Source: Calonectria ilicicola (lineage: Eukaryota; Ascomycota; Sordariomycetes; Hypocreales; Nectriaceae). Taken from it: 64,000 nt of DNA. The DNA lies in NCBI GenBank assembly GCA_020809705.1, contig CP085828.1, positions 2,790,001-2,854,000 of the forward strand, read 5' to 3'. The notes below the pieces were generated by a model. It was not told the origin of the DNA. It did not search any database and worked only from the letters and a program-made list of their open reading frames with translations. How positions within the stretch are numbered: the first letter of the stretch is position 1; each line of letters starts with the position of its first letter. Shown here in pieces: positions 12,657-29,174 of this stretch. The translations under genes were made by a program, and so were the position numbers.

Positions 12657-13539
12657 TAGTGATGATATCTCGAATAGAAAAAAGTTATGATTGATGCTTG
12701 GTTCTGGAAGCCTACACTCGTTGAACAACAACATTATTATTATTATTTTCCCCCTTCTTGGGCATCCGCGTCCATAGTTCTACTTGTTGATAGATCTTGT
12801 CTTGTCTTTTTTTTTTCTTGGAAGAAAGAAAGTAGTATTTCTCTATTGCAAATATGAAAACTCTATACCTACTACCTACCTTGAGAATCCCAACCTAAAC
12901 CATACGCACCCAACTCGAAGAGAGAGAAAGAAAAACACCAGGCAATAGCGGTAGCGTATACAGCCACGTATATTGACTGTGTCAAAAGCCCGGCCCCCGT
13001 CAGGTCAACTGAGGGATTTGGGCGACTTCTTCTTCTTCGTCTTCTGAACCAGCTCGTCATCGATAGATGGCGTTAAATAAAACATTGAATAGGATATATC
13101 TCATCCCCATACACAGAAAGAAAGCAAAGAGAGATAGAAGGAAAACAACGCCATTTGCACGAACAAGGGGGACATTCCAAAAGACAAGAGAAAAGGAAAT
13201 TTCATAAACCCCACGGCGTCGTATATTTTTGTGCCCCGTTGCATCATGAAGAAAAAAAACCTTACAGGAAACATATAACTAACAAAAATAAGGAGAAACC
13301 CCCCATCAGTCCACCTTCTCTGTCTCCCCAACGCCAGACGTGCGTTTGCGTTTGAAAGTGCATGTTTTTGAGCCATGTATCTTTAGAGATTTCGTGGGAA
13401 CTCGGCGTCTCTGATAGGCGCGCATGGGCCCATGTATGAGCGCGCGTTGCGGTGTGTTCTGTGTGAGATTTCGTGGTATCATTTACTATTCCTCGCGTGT
13501 GCCTTGAGGCATTCCGTCCCAATGCGAAGCATCCCCCTT
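12657..13539. other. Convergent 3' region between the ABC transporter and HOG1
   Basis: These 883 bp separate two genes that are transcribed toward each other. They are AT-rich with ATT triplet and poly-T/poly-A tracts and presumably hold both 3' untranslated regions. I see no further gene. Confidence 0.6.
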
Positions 13540-18414
<4,875 letters not shown>

Positions 18415-18720
18415 TCAACCAACATGACCATCCTTGCGGCTTTCAATTCTAGTAGCAGTACCAACTGAAGCTTCAGCTACTTCTTCTTCTTCTTTTCGAA
18501 TAATGCTTCCACTTTCCCCCTGCTCAGCCACACCAAACCATAGTTTCGGGATGTCCTGTCGATCAACCATCCCGTCCACGTTCTTCAAGAGACGATCCAA
18601 CCCCCTTGGAACCAAAATAAGCAAGACCGTTATGAAATGTACCCTCCAGGCCGAGATCCTCTGATCGACACTGCTAGCCTCGCCTTGTGGCAAATCTATC
18701 TGGCTGGTTTCCAGCTCCAC
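18415..18720 (-). CDS. Possible small membrane protein (unrecognised)
   Basis: A 101-codon frame between HOG1 and glycogen phosphorylase. I do not recognise the protein. It has one hydrophobic segment (around residues 28-42, HFITVLLILVPRGL) followed by a charged stretch containing four consecutive glutamates. Mixed synonymous codon use and a polar-hydrophobic-polar layout make it more protein-like than neighbouring frames. A second frame just upstream on the same strand (18734-18916) ends in a sequence of similar character and then TACTAAT, so this could be a two-exon gene, but I cannot place a good splice pair. It may equally be noncoding. Confidence 0.3.
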   Translation of the reverse strand: MELETSQIDLPQGEASSVDQRISAWRVHFITVLLILVPRGLDRLLKNVDGMVDRQDIPKLWFGVAEQGESGSIIRKEEEEVAEASVGTATRIESRKDGHVG

Positions 18721-18916
18721 GGTCCCTCTTTAATTAGTATCCCGTGTCTAGTTTGACGGTGCGAGTGCCACCATCTCCATCTTGGCTTGCAGGATACACC
18801 GTAAAGTATCTATTAATTTGGTTATGAAAACAGTACGGCCTAATTTCCAGAGAAAGAAAGAAAAAACGTGCAAGTCTTTGCTCAGCTAAAGTATCGCCTC
18901 TTGCTTGACCATCCAC

Positions 18917-19950
18917 CTGTCACATCGGCTTCACCAAGCCCAAATTCTCCATCAATCTTCAAATAATAGGTACAGGATGAACCAACAGGGGTCATTTAAG
19001 CAATAAAAATATCCTTGTAATACATGGATACCGTGCTTCGTTGTTAGCAAGGGGGCTTGCAGTTCCCCTCCTTGTGCCGTGCAGATCAGTCGTTCGAGAC
19101 CACAACCAGAAGACATCAATATCTAACCATGCAAGCCTGTGGCTGACGGCAGCGCTAGATCCATGCTGATCAACAGCATTCCCGTTTGGTGACATACATG
19201 TGCATGTATGTTCTATCTGTCTCTCGATCAATCCAACCGCCCCTACCTTTCCAAGGCAATATCTTACTCGAACTTGACTGATGTGTACACGTATATTTTA
19301 CCCGGAACTCTAATTTAATTTCTCAATCTTTCCCCAAAAACACCAAAAATTGTAACATTTGAGCATAGAAAGACTGGTTTCCCAATGCTCTATGTAGCTT
19401 CCTCCAGCATCGATATAACTAAGAATCCCAGAAATGTAGTCTTGAGTAACAGTATCAATCCATAGTGTCTTTTACAGCTACCCCTAATCCATGTATCAGA
19501 GGTTGGCTTTGAATTGATTGCCGAGTTTTCCTATCCGAATACAAAGTGTTAGGACAGTTATCATCGCCAAGTTCCTTAGTAATCAAAGCGGAACAAATGT
19601 GGCTTTGATACATTGAAGAAACCCTAGCTCTGGACCATGGGCTCCCATTTACTCAAAACCGAACAACTGACAAACTGTTCATTTAGCTTTTTACGAAGCC
19701 TGGAATTGGATATCCCAATATTTCATGTACAACCATTGCTTAAATGTACTTTTTTTCGGGATCGTTATTGGGAAAGAGCTGACAAAAGAAATGATTCAAT
19801 TGACGTATATGCAGTGCTTGCTTTGTTATAGGGTAAATTCATGCCTCCATGGGGCCATATACTGACGTTGTCAATCTGCCTAAATTCAAATCCCTTGATA
19901 CTTGCTCCCAACTCTTCTGCACTTCTGAGTCTATCCATCCCTCATGATAT
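18917..19950. other. Spacer downstream of glycogen phosphorylase
   Basis: About 1 kb of AT-richer DNA that presumably includes the 3' untranslated region of the minus-strand glycogen phosphorylase gene. I see no gene or notable repeat. Confidence 0.5.
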
Positions 19951-22900
19951 TTAGTCTTGGATGACCAACGGCTCGACATTCCAGATCATATCCGCGTACT
20001 CATTGATACAGCGGTCGGCACTAAAGAATCCCATGCGAGCCACTGAGATAATGGATTTCTTGATCCATTCCTCCTGGTTACGGTATGCTTCATCTACGAG
20101 ATGATGGGTTTCAATATAGCTGTGGAAATCGTCCGAAACCAAATAGTAGTCGCCGTGGTTGCGAACAGCGGCGATCATGGCGCTAAAATCATTGGGCGTA
20201 CCAAAAGTGCCCTTTTCGATCTCTGAAAATACCTTTGCTAGATCTGGGTCAATTGTGTGGTCGCTGTAGTTGTGGGCGTGACGCAGGTCCTCGACGTCTT
20301 CGGCGAGGTTGCCGAAAAGGAATATGTTGTTCTCGCCGATTTCCCGAGTGATTTCAATCTACGACATATTAGTAAAGCCGAAGCTAAGTCACAATTCTAA
20401 GCGACTTACGTTAGCGCCGTCGCATGTACCAATGATTAGACCTCCATTGAGAACAAATTTCATGTTGCTAGTGCCAGATGCCCTGGATATGTGTTAGCCA
20501 ACCATGTGTTGAGTACTGGGGGCCATGCAACTTACTCGGTACCAGCGGTGGAAATGTGCTCGCTGAGATCGGAGGCTGGACAGATAATCTCCGCCTTGCT
20601 CACATTGTAGTCGGCAACAAAGATGACCTTGAGGAGATCACCAATGTCCTCATCGTTGTTGACAACAGAGCCAACGCTATTGATGAGGTGGATAATTTGC
20701 TTAGCCATCCAGTATCCTGGTGCAGCCTTGCCACCAAAGATAGAAACACGGGGCTGCTGCTTCTTTCTTTCTTCTGGCTTCATCGCCTTGAGAGTCAGGT
20801 AACGATGAATGACACCAAAAATGTTGAGTTGTTGGCGCTTGTATTCGTGGATACGCTTGACCTGGACATCAAAGAGGGCGGCCGGGTTGACTGTGACGCC
20901 TGATGTAGCCTTGATATGCTTAGCTAGCCGAACTTTGTTGGCATATTTAATCTCATGCCATTCCTTTCGGAACTCCTTGTCCTCTGCATATTTCTCTAGG
21001 CGGTTCAGCTGGGTCAGGTCCTTCAGGAATTCATTGCCTCCAACCTTGGATGCAATGAGCTCCGACAGGCGCGGATTGGCCTGATGCAACCAGCGGCGAG
21101 GAGTGATGCCGTTGGTGACGTTTGTGAACTTATCAGGGCCGTAAATCTCAACGAAATCCTTGAAGATAGTTGTTTTGATGAGATCAGAGTGCAACTCGGC
21201 AACACCATTAACTTTGTGTGATCCTACGATGGCAAGGAACGCCATTCTGACCATCTTGGGCTGCGACTCTTCAATAATAGATACACGTCGAAGCATGTCT
21301 CGGTCATTTGGGAAAGCCTTTTCCACTTTCTGCAGGAAGAACAGGTTTATGTCGTAAATGATCTGCAGGTGTCTAGGGAGGAGATGTTGAAGCAGACCAA
21401 CAGGCCACTTCTCAAGAGCCTCTGGAAGGACTGTGTGGTTGGTGTATCCAAACTACGATAGGTTAGAAGATAGCCCGCAATATAGACATGTAGCACTTAC
21501 TGTGTTGACGACGATATCCCAGGCCAAATCCCATTCCAAGCCCTCGATGTCTATAAGAATTCGCTGGAGCTCAACAATGGCAAGCGTGGGGTGGGTATCA
21601 TTAAGCTGAATAGCAACTTGATCGGGGAACTCGCTCCAGGGGCGGCGCGACTTCTTGAATCGACGAACAATATCGTAGAGAGACGCAGCGACCCAGAAGT
21701 ATTGCTGCTTCAGGCGGAGTTCCTTGCCACGCTCAAGGTTATCATTGGGGTACAGAACAGCGCTGATGGTTTCAGCTCGCTGTTGGTCAGCAACGGAACT
21801 TTCGTAGTCTCCGTTGTTAAACTTTTGGAAATCAAACTCTCCGCCAGAGGCTTTGCTAGACCAGAGACGCAGATTGTTAGTAGTAGGGGTGTCGTAACCA
21901 GGAATAGGGACATCATAAGCCACAGCCTGAACAATTTCACCTCCCTCCCAGACGGCTACAGGTTTGCCTTCGGCGTTGGTTGTCTTTTTGACCTGTCCAA
22001 AGAATTGAATCTATACAGTAGGTTAGTCTTGTTTACGTAGCTCACCATGTTGATTGTGGAATCTTACGTCAACTGTCACATCATGGCGAGGGAACTCCCA
22101 GGGGTTAAAGTCAAGCCAGTAATCAGGCACCTCAACCTGGTATCCATCGATGATTTCTTGCTTGAAGATTCCATATCGGTATCGAAGACCGTAGCCCCAG
22201 GCAGGAAAGTCGAGAGAAGCCAGGCTGTCGAGGAAACAGGCAGCAAGACGTCCTAAACCACCATTTCCCAAGGCAGCATCATGTTCTTGCTCAATTATGT
22301 CTTCAATTCGGAAACCGAGGTCAGAAAGCCCAGCTGAGCGACGTGGTTAGTGGTCGAACAATTGGCAAAATCGAGGTTTAGGGTAGCTTACATTTTGCCG
22401 TGTCTTTGAGACCAACATTGAGCATGGCATTGTCAAGAGCTCGACCCATGAGGAATTCGAGACTTAGGTAGTAGACACGCTTTGAGTCACGGTATGTTTG
22501 TCGCTGCTGAGTCCTGTTCCAGTCGAGAATCAGATGATCACGGAAGGCCAAGCTGGTAGCCGAGTAAGCGGCGTTTTCGTCGCAGTTGAACATGCTTCGA
22601 GCAAGACTAGTTTCGACATGACGGACGACTTCCTTCTCGAAAGAGTCCTTGTCATTGAAACCAGTGGTCTGGTTTTTCTTCCAGGCTTCACGCTGAGGCT
22701 CAGGAATTGAAGCTGTCCATGCTGGTCAGCACTCCGACCAGCCAAGAAACGCCACTTACATGGGGGATAGTGGGGTTGTGTGTTTGCCGCTGAGTGAGAC
22801 GAGATGGGGAGCAATTGTACGCAATTGATGTAGCCCAATGGCAGGTGAAAATGCAGAAATAGAGCTAATGTACACACCTTCAACGCTTTTGATCTCGCCT

Positions 22901-23043
22901 GCACCAAAACCTGTGGCAGTTCTGGTATGCTTGGGACGGGAGATGCCTGCAGGGCCTACAGCTCCCTGGATGTCGACAATTGGAGCACCCATGGAGGGGC
23001 GCCTCTCACGGGTGGGCAAGCGCTGCTGCTGCTCGGACGCCAT
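19951..23043 (-). CDS. gph1: Glycogen phosphorylase
   Basis: Seven exons (22878-23043, 22392-22712, 22068-22333, 21501-22010, 20536-21452, 20410-20482, 19951-20358) give 886 residues, the normal size for the fungal enzyme. It releases glucose-1-phosphate from alpha-1,4 glucan chains using pyridoxal phosphate in the cytosol. Family blocks appear in order: [31 protein letters not shown], the RYRYGIF region, [44 protein letters not shown], and [15 protein letters not shown] with the cofactor-binding lysine at about 735 (assembled across the exon 5/6 junction). The N-terminal extension of about 55 residues is rich in Arg/Ser/Thr/Pro (RRPSMGAP), and in yeast the N-terminus carries the regulatory phosphorylation site; an equivalent role here is inference. 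Two AGGGG pentamers (23593, 23746) upstream resemble stress-response elements but are weak evidence. Confidence 0.97.
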
Positions 23044-23220
23044 ATTTGCCAGCCGATTTCTCTTCTCAATTGACTGTTAGCAAGAAAAAATTGCAAAATG
23101 CAGAGGAGAGAAGAGAAAGTATTGGGAATGCAGAAGAGCGGGGAACGGCGAGCTTTGGAAAGCTTGTACTGGGGTGGTTTAATAAGTGCCCAGGTAGCTC
23201 CTGTCTCGGTGAAGGCCAGG

Positions 23221-23240
23221 ATCAGATCAGATCAGATCAG
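23221..23240. repeat. (ATCAG)4 microsatellite
   Basis: Four perfect ATCAG units about 180 bp upstream of the glycogen phosphorylase start, probably in its 5' leader. Confidence 0.8.
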
Positions 23241-23890
23241 GTTACCTACCAAAGGTTTGTAAAAGACTGATCGTGTACGTCAGATAAGACGACTCGCCGG
23301 GACAGGACGAGTCCAAACAAGACGAGACGCAGCTCAAGTGGGGGAGCGGGGTTCACGCAATCGAGGAGTTGTAGAATGGGATTGCGACGCAAGGTAAACT
23401 TGCAGTAGCTTTTGTTAGCGCAATGGATGGCCCTGGTTTATGAGATGAGAGGGACAATGATGTGATTGATGTGCGAGCAGAAGCCAAGGGAACAGGAGGC
23501 AATATATCTGATTTTCAGATGGTAGGCCTAACGGCGACTCGACCGAGGATCTCGACGCCGGATGCAGCTTGGGAGCTTGGGGAAGCTATGGGAGGGGAGG
23601 TACGAGATATGCAGGTGGGTGAGACAAACAAGCCGGGGCAGCTAAGCTGGCGGATCCAACAGTGCGGGAAGCTGAGGAGAATACCAGAGAGCGGGCTCAC
23701 AAGCTTAAGCAGGATATGGGGGTGAAAAAGAGAAGAAAGAATAATAGGGGAGAAGAAGGAGAAGAAGGAGGCAGACAACAATGGCAGTGATGGCGACTGC
23801 TACAGTTTTGAGAACAAGACGTTCGCTCGGTTTACCCCAAAGGTAAGCTTTGACCCTCTTCTACAGTACTCTCTCCAACTTGGGACTTAG

Positions 23891-23911
23891 GAGGGAGGGA
23901 GGGAGGGAGGG
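23891..23911. repeat. (GGGA)n purine repeat
   Basis: About five GGGA units on the plus strand in the presumed upstream region of glycogen phosphorylase. The clustered G3 runs could form a four-stranded structure. Confidence 0.7.
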
Positions 23912-24382
23912 ATGGATGGCGGGATGGGGCAGGCAAAGAGAAGCGGGCAAGGAGAGGGGAGGCACGCAGAGTCGCGTCGCCTACTTCCATCATGACATTT
24001 GTGCAGACGTCGCATCTAGGGCGTTGCTGCACCATTGTCTTGTGCCTCTTTTTTCTGCCATCATGATGCTCGTCCCCCAGCTGTTGCTACCTTGACTATA
24101 CCTATTCCTCCCTACTCCTTCCTACTCCTACACCTCCTGCCTCCCCATCCCGACCTTCACTGACACCCCACGGATGCATGTCTGAGAAACCGGTCTGTCT
24201 TGATCTGCACGTCGCCTTCTCCTGTCCGCCAACGACATGGTCGCCACCCCACTCGCTGTGACCCGACGACGCTGTCGAAATCAAGTTGTATACAACCGAG
24301 CCGTGTCATTGTATGTACAGCGCAGCTTAACTTGTTGCACCGTTCAGATTGGAGCTGTCATATCATGCCATGCCATGCCATC

Positions 24383-24402
24383 ATCTATCTATCTATCTAT
24401 CT
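24383..24402. repeat. (ATCT)5 microsatellite
   Basis: Five tandem ATCT units in noncoding DNA, preceded by a short ATGCC repeat. Confidence 0.8.
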
Positions 24403-26561
24403 GATGCAAATCCCCTACTTTTCTTGCGAATCCTGCTCTCATTCCTTTTTGCCCCCTCCTCCCCCTCCTGTCTCCTCCCTACCTCCTCGCTCGTCCTAGA
24501 GGCTTCCCCTCATTCCTCCGTGAATGGTCGCATTGTGCCTCTTCCGATGCATCTCCTGCCTCCCCTTCCCCACTCGACAGCCCAGACCTAGCTAGCACTG
24601 CACGTAGCTCCATCCCAGCAAGCCCACCTTTCTGCTCGCACTCACCCACGGATTGCGGGGCCGCGATGTCCGGCCGGTCTTGCACTCGGAACCTGCTCTG
24701 TTTGTCGACCCCAGCGTCGAGATCGAGATGCTTGTCCCCTAGAAGATCCGAGCCACCCGGCAGTCGCTACTCAATCGCAAAAACAAAAATAATATATATT
24801 TAGTCCACCATCATCGTGGGGCAGGATTGCGCCCCTCCTCCACACCAGCCAGCTGAAATCTCAGGGATCTTGCCGAGACTGCCCCATGGTTTCCCGGTCG
24901 GTCCGGCACACGGGTCCCGTCAGCCCTCGATGTGGACGAGGTGGTGGTGGTGGTCTGATGGACCATGACAAAGGCGCTTGTCGGCCGTGGTGGTGTCGCA
25001 ACCCTCCAGCAACCAGCATTGCTCACGACGGTCAATCCTGGGAAGATACATGGATGCACGCACCCCTAGCTGTCGCCGGCCGAAACCAGCAACCAACCAG
25101 CCGATGCAGCTTTCCCAAAACATCTTGTTGCTATTTATCAAACAAAGCAAAGCTCCTCCCGACTCCTTGCAGTTGAGACATCTTTATTTTCCCCCAAGGG
25201 GCCCAAGCTCCAAGCCACGCCCAAATGTAACCCCAGAGCCATTGGCTGGCTGCTTGGCTGGCTGGCTGAACGACCATGTCGGACATGTGCTTGAGTGCCT
25301 TAGAATACTCACCACTGACTGATATCATGGCCTGGATCCCCCTAAAGTCCCATCCCCTTTAAACTTTTACACATCTTGAAGCCTGTGAACTCTGGCGAAT
25401 CTTGCTTCACCATTCATCATCCCCCCCCTTTTCGAATTCTCCGCGCTATTCTTACTGACTGACCAAAACCACCTACCAAACTTTGCTTTGTTGTGCACCA
25501 GAATCCCGCGTCGCATTCGGAAAGTGGCTTGCCTGGGGCTAAGGGCATCTTGCGCCATGCCGTGCGAGAATGTCATCTAATTTTCAGTAGTAACTTCAGC
25601 CGGCTCTTAACCCGAGCCTGTCCGCGCCAAAGCCAGTCGCATCTCCATCCATCTCAGTTCATGCCTGCATGAGGCGCAACAAAAAAAAAAAAAGTACCAA
25701 GTCCAGTTCTGGGATCGAGTCTCGGCTCGCTGAAATCTTCTTTTCAATCATTGAATCCTCTCTGTCAGGCTGAGCTACTTGAAATACACCAATGCGCATG
25801 CTAGCTGTCCTGTCCCTCCATGGATAGCTCTTCACCCCGCAAAGGCTTCCAATAATAACAAAACAACCCCTGAAACTGTGCTCTCCCCCCAGCCCATCAT
25901 CTCGGCAATCCTCACAGGAATGTGAATCCAACGTGACATTTTTTTTTCGCTTCGGTTCACCGCGTCTCCACCTGACCTCAAAAGGTATTGCTTGGTAGCC
26001 ACCTGCTATGGTGCCCAACGTTTGCACGCGTTTCGAGGACCAGGGTGCTGCCGTCCGTATCGTTTCAATCAAAGCTGTCTTCTCATAATCCACCATGCCC
26101 AAGTAAACAAAAATCCAAGCTGTAGTCTTGTGATCCACCACGTCTATTGGCCACACGGGGCCCATATAACGGAATAACGGAATCAGAAGAGGAAAAAAAA
26201 ATATATATCAACATAACGGTCGTCGTACTGAATGCGTCTCGTCCGGGTGTCGTCGTTCGAGGTGTCGATCAGTCGTCTGTGAGCTGCGAGCTCCCAAAGC
26301 TGCCGAATCGCCGTCTAAACCGGAATATACAAGACCGGCCGTACGTGGGAGTGAGAGTGTGTAATGAGCGTGGAATCAAGAAACGCCGCGGCGGTAAAAA
26401 AAAAAATAAAAAAAAATAACAAAACAAAATGAAAAGGGTGCGCAAAAAAATTAGTCGTCCTCCCTTCCGTTCCTAAAAACTCCAGTGAATGCTCTCGACG
26501 CCAACTCGTACAGTTCCGTATATTTCACATCATTTGTCGAAGATGATTCGGCAATTTCCCA

Positions 26562-27926
26562 TCAAAGAATACCAGAGTCCTTAAGCGCGTTATTCAAGAT
26601 GGTCTCTTTGACCGCTGCGAAGACGAGCCGAATGTTCGATGTATCTGTTGCTTGTGTCAAACTGCAGTGATTGTTAGCTCTTCATCCCCGGTTTGTGGCC
26701 CATTTGTCCTTGAAATACGTACTGAGGGTACAGATTGAGATGGGCTCGGTTGACTTGGTTGAAACGCCACAGGAGGTACTTGGCTGCCTTGTTGACATCG
26801 TTGCCTCCCGAGTAATCTGGGAAATAGTTGCCGAGTGGTGATCGCCCAAGTTTCATTTTGAAAATATCCACCTTGTTGAGGAATAAAATAATACTGGTCC
26901 GCATAAACCACCGTGAGTTGACCACGGAGTCGAACAGTAGCAAACTTTCCATCATTCGGTTCTGATTATTCGTTAACGAGACTTGCTCTACCAGTGGTAA
27001 TCCCGACCCGAAAATAACTCACCTGGCTGCTCTCCTCGAGTAAAACCTGGTCGTATTCGCTCAAAGCTACGCAGAAAATGATTGAGGTGACGTTTTCGAA
27101 GCAGTGAATCCATTTTTTCCTTTCACTTCGTTGACCACCCACGTCAAACATGCTATTCATTTTGTCAATATCGTAGTTTTCATTGTGACGCGATCGAGAG
27201 GGCTCACTGGATGCTCAACTGGCCCATTTGGAACCTCGTTTCGTAAATGCCTGTAGTCTTCGTTCGTGCTCGGAGTACGTCCATCTCGTTCGGTAGGTAG
27301 TCGGGATCAACTATTCGCATCACCTCTTGGAAAAAGCTGGGAAATGTACTGTCAGATATCGTTACGCAGGACATAGTCTAACATCGACTCACTATTCTGC
27401 AGAGTCCATGAGATAAAACTCAGTTTGGTGCTCCATCAAGAGTTCTCGAGCAGGATCGTCCCACAATGCCTGAATGGCCACGCCAACTTGAGGGTCGATA
27501 TCTGCTTGGGGGCCTGACTCGGTTTGATATTCCATAAGGTATGCAGCATGAGCCTTGTTTTCTTCGCTTTGTGGCTCTATCTTAAACTGTTGCATGGCCG
27601 TGATGACAGCCTTGGCACACTCGACGAGATTCTTGAAGACCGTAGGCCGGTAGTTGAAGAGCTCGTCGTCTGAATATCCTTTGAGGTGAATGATTTTCAT
27701 CTGCTTGACAATTGTTGACTTTCCACTTTCGCCGGAACCTGGAGCCTGGGTTAGTTACAGGGGGTCGTCGAGAGAAAGCGCGTCGTCGCGGTCCGGCCCT
27801 ACCTAGAAGGAGGATTTTGCATTCTTTCCGTAATCGCTTGGAGTCCTCTTCAAGGACCTTATCGATGGCCTGGCTCTTCTTCTTCTGCTCCACCTCCTCA
27901 TTGCTTGAACTCATACACGCGCCCAT
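26562..27926 (-). CDS. gna-3: Heterotrimeric G-protein alpha subunit, group III (GNA-3 type)
   Basis: Six exons (27803-27926, 27393-27738, 27208-27336, 27023-27152, 26723-26961, 26562-26661) give 355 residues. The subunit binds GTP at the inner plasma membrane and, in Neurospora and other fungi, group III members act upstream of adenylate cyclase in nutrient sensing and development. Visible: the N-terminal MGAC with myristoylation G2 and palmitoylation C4; P-loop GSGESGKST (42-50) spanning the first junction; switch I RARTKTTG with R181; switch [14 protein letters not shown] with catalytic Q207; NKVD (272-275); and the [11 protein letters not shown] guanine-binding block. The C-terminus ends NALKDSGIL, lacking the cysteine four from the end that marks group I. 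The group assignment rests on recalled similarity of the whole sequence. All catalytic residues are intact. Confidence 0.95.
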
Positions 27927-29044
27927 TTTGGCGAGTCCGCGGGGATGCGCAGCGTCGTTCCGCGGGAAAAGACCAAGCTGCTCTGGCCCTTGCTGGGATC
28001 AATTCGGTCTGGGTGGTTCGCGATCGTGAAAATCAATGGCGCATGGCTGTAGAAGGTGATCTTGAGTAGAATGCACCGTCGTGAGAAGGGCGGCGACAGC
28101 GGTTAATGATGCGTCGGGCGGATGGCGGGTCGTGATCCTGGAGAAAGCAAGTTGACCCGGCGGTTGGGATCGGTAGAGGGTGAGGGCGGAGAAGTGGAGG
28201 ATAAGGCGGAAGGGACGGACTGGGGGTTCAGGTGGTGTCGAGCCAAGGAGGAACCTCTGTGGAAGCGAAAGGTCAAAGGAGGCGAGAGAGGGTCGAGGCG
28301 TGCCGAGAGGCGAGGATGAGAGCCTTGGAGGGAGAAGAGAATGAGTTGAAAAGAGGTCGGATTGGGTGGAAGGAACAAAAAAAGGTCAGGATGTTGAAGC
28401 TAGGAACAAGGTCTGGCGGTGGGAGACAAGAGAAAGATGGTATGTATGGGCCTTGTCGCCTGCAAATGCGAATGGTCGGCCTTACCCGCTAAGTTACTTG
28501 GAGCTCGTGCAGGCGTGCCGGGCGTCCCAGACAGGTCAGTCCGTAAAAGTAGGAGTGGACAGGGCGGCGGGCAGCGCACCAAACCAAGACCTCGACAATG
28601 ACGAGACAGAATCGGCCAAGAGTGGCACCAATTGGCGTGGGCGGCAGTAGCCTGTGGGGAACGGGGGAAGCAGGGGGCGTGGGAGACGAGAGACTGGGAG
28701 TGTGGATTAATGAGATGCTGTATCCGTCTCGGTCGGGGGATGCGGCGCGTCTTGGGGGCGCCTGAAGGGGGGCGGCAGAATCAACGAGGTCGAGACGGGT
28801 TTTTCTTTTTCGTTCTCTGGAGCGTTCTTTGACGGCCAGCAACGTTGCTTTTTCCTGGAGGTCGCGAAACGCTGGAGTGGAAATGGGAGTGGAGATGAGA
28901 CGGAACAATTGACGAGACGGCAGCCCAGTCTTGTCTTGTTTCTTGAAGATGAGGGTGAGTTGGATGTGCAGTGCAAATGGAAGGGAGCGAGCAAGCGAGG
29001 AGGAATGGTTGACAGGCGGTCGTTAGCTTTAGTGGCAGGTTTGT

Positions 29045-29085
29045 GAGCGTCAGCTTGAGCGTCAGCTTGAGCGTCAGCCTGACTT
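29045..29085. repeat. 12-bp tandem repeat
   Basis: The unit GAGCGTCAGCTT is repeated about three times, with the last copy diverging. It lies in the presumed upstream region of the G-alpha gene. Confidence 0.75.
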
Positions 29086-29152
29086 TGAGCCTGGACAGCC
29101 TTGGACAAATGCAGACAGTAGGTGGCCTGGGCCTGGCGGGACTGTACACCAG

Positions 29153-29174
29153 CACAACACACACACACACACAC
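29153..29174. repeat. (CA)n microsatellite
   Basis: About ten CA units in noncoding DNA, followed by imperfect CACTCACA copies to about 29200. Confidence 0.85.

Larger units (their letters stand above)
23044..26561. other. Spacer between glycogen phosphorylase and the G-alpha gene
   Basis: These 3.5 kb hold the glycogen phosphorylase promoter (about 23044-24000, purine-rich) and, at the far side, the 3' region of the G-alpha gene with long A-tracts (26190-26450). Short simple repeats at 23221 and 24383 are listed separately. No supported gene. Confidence 0.55.

Noticed and set aside
20478..20903. Plus-strand frame opposite glycogen phosphorylase
   Set aside because: Antisense shadow of a conserved enzyme exon.
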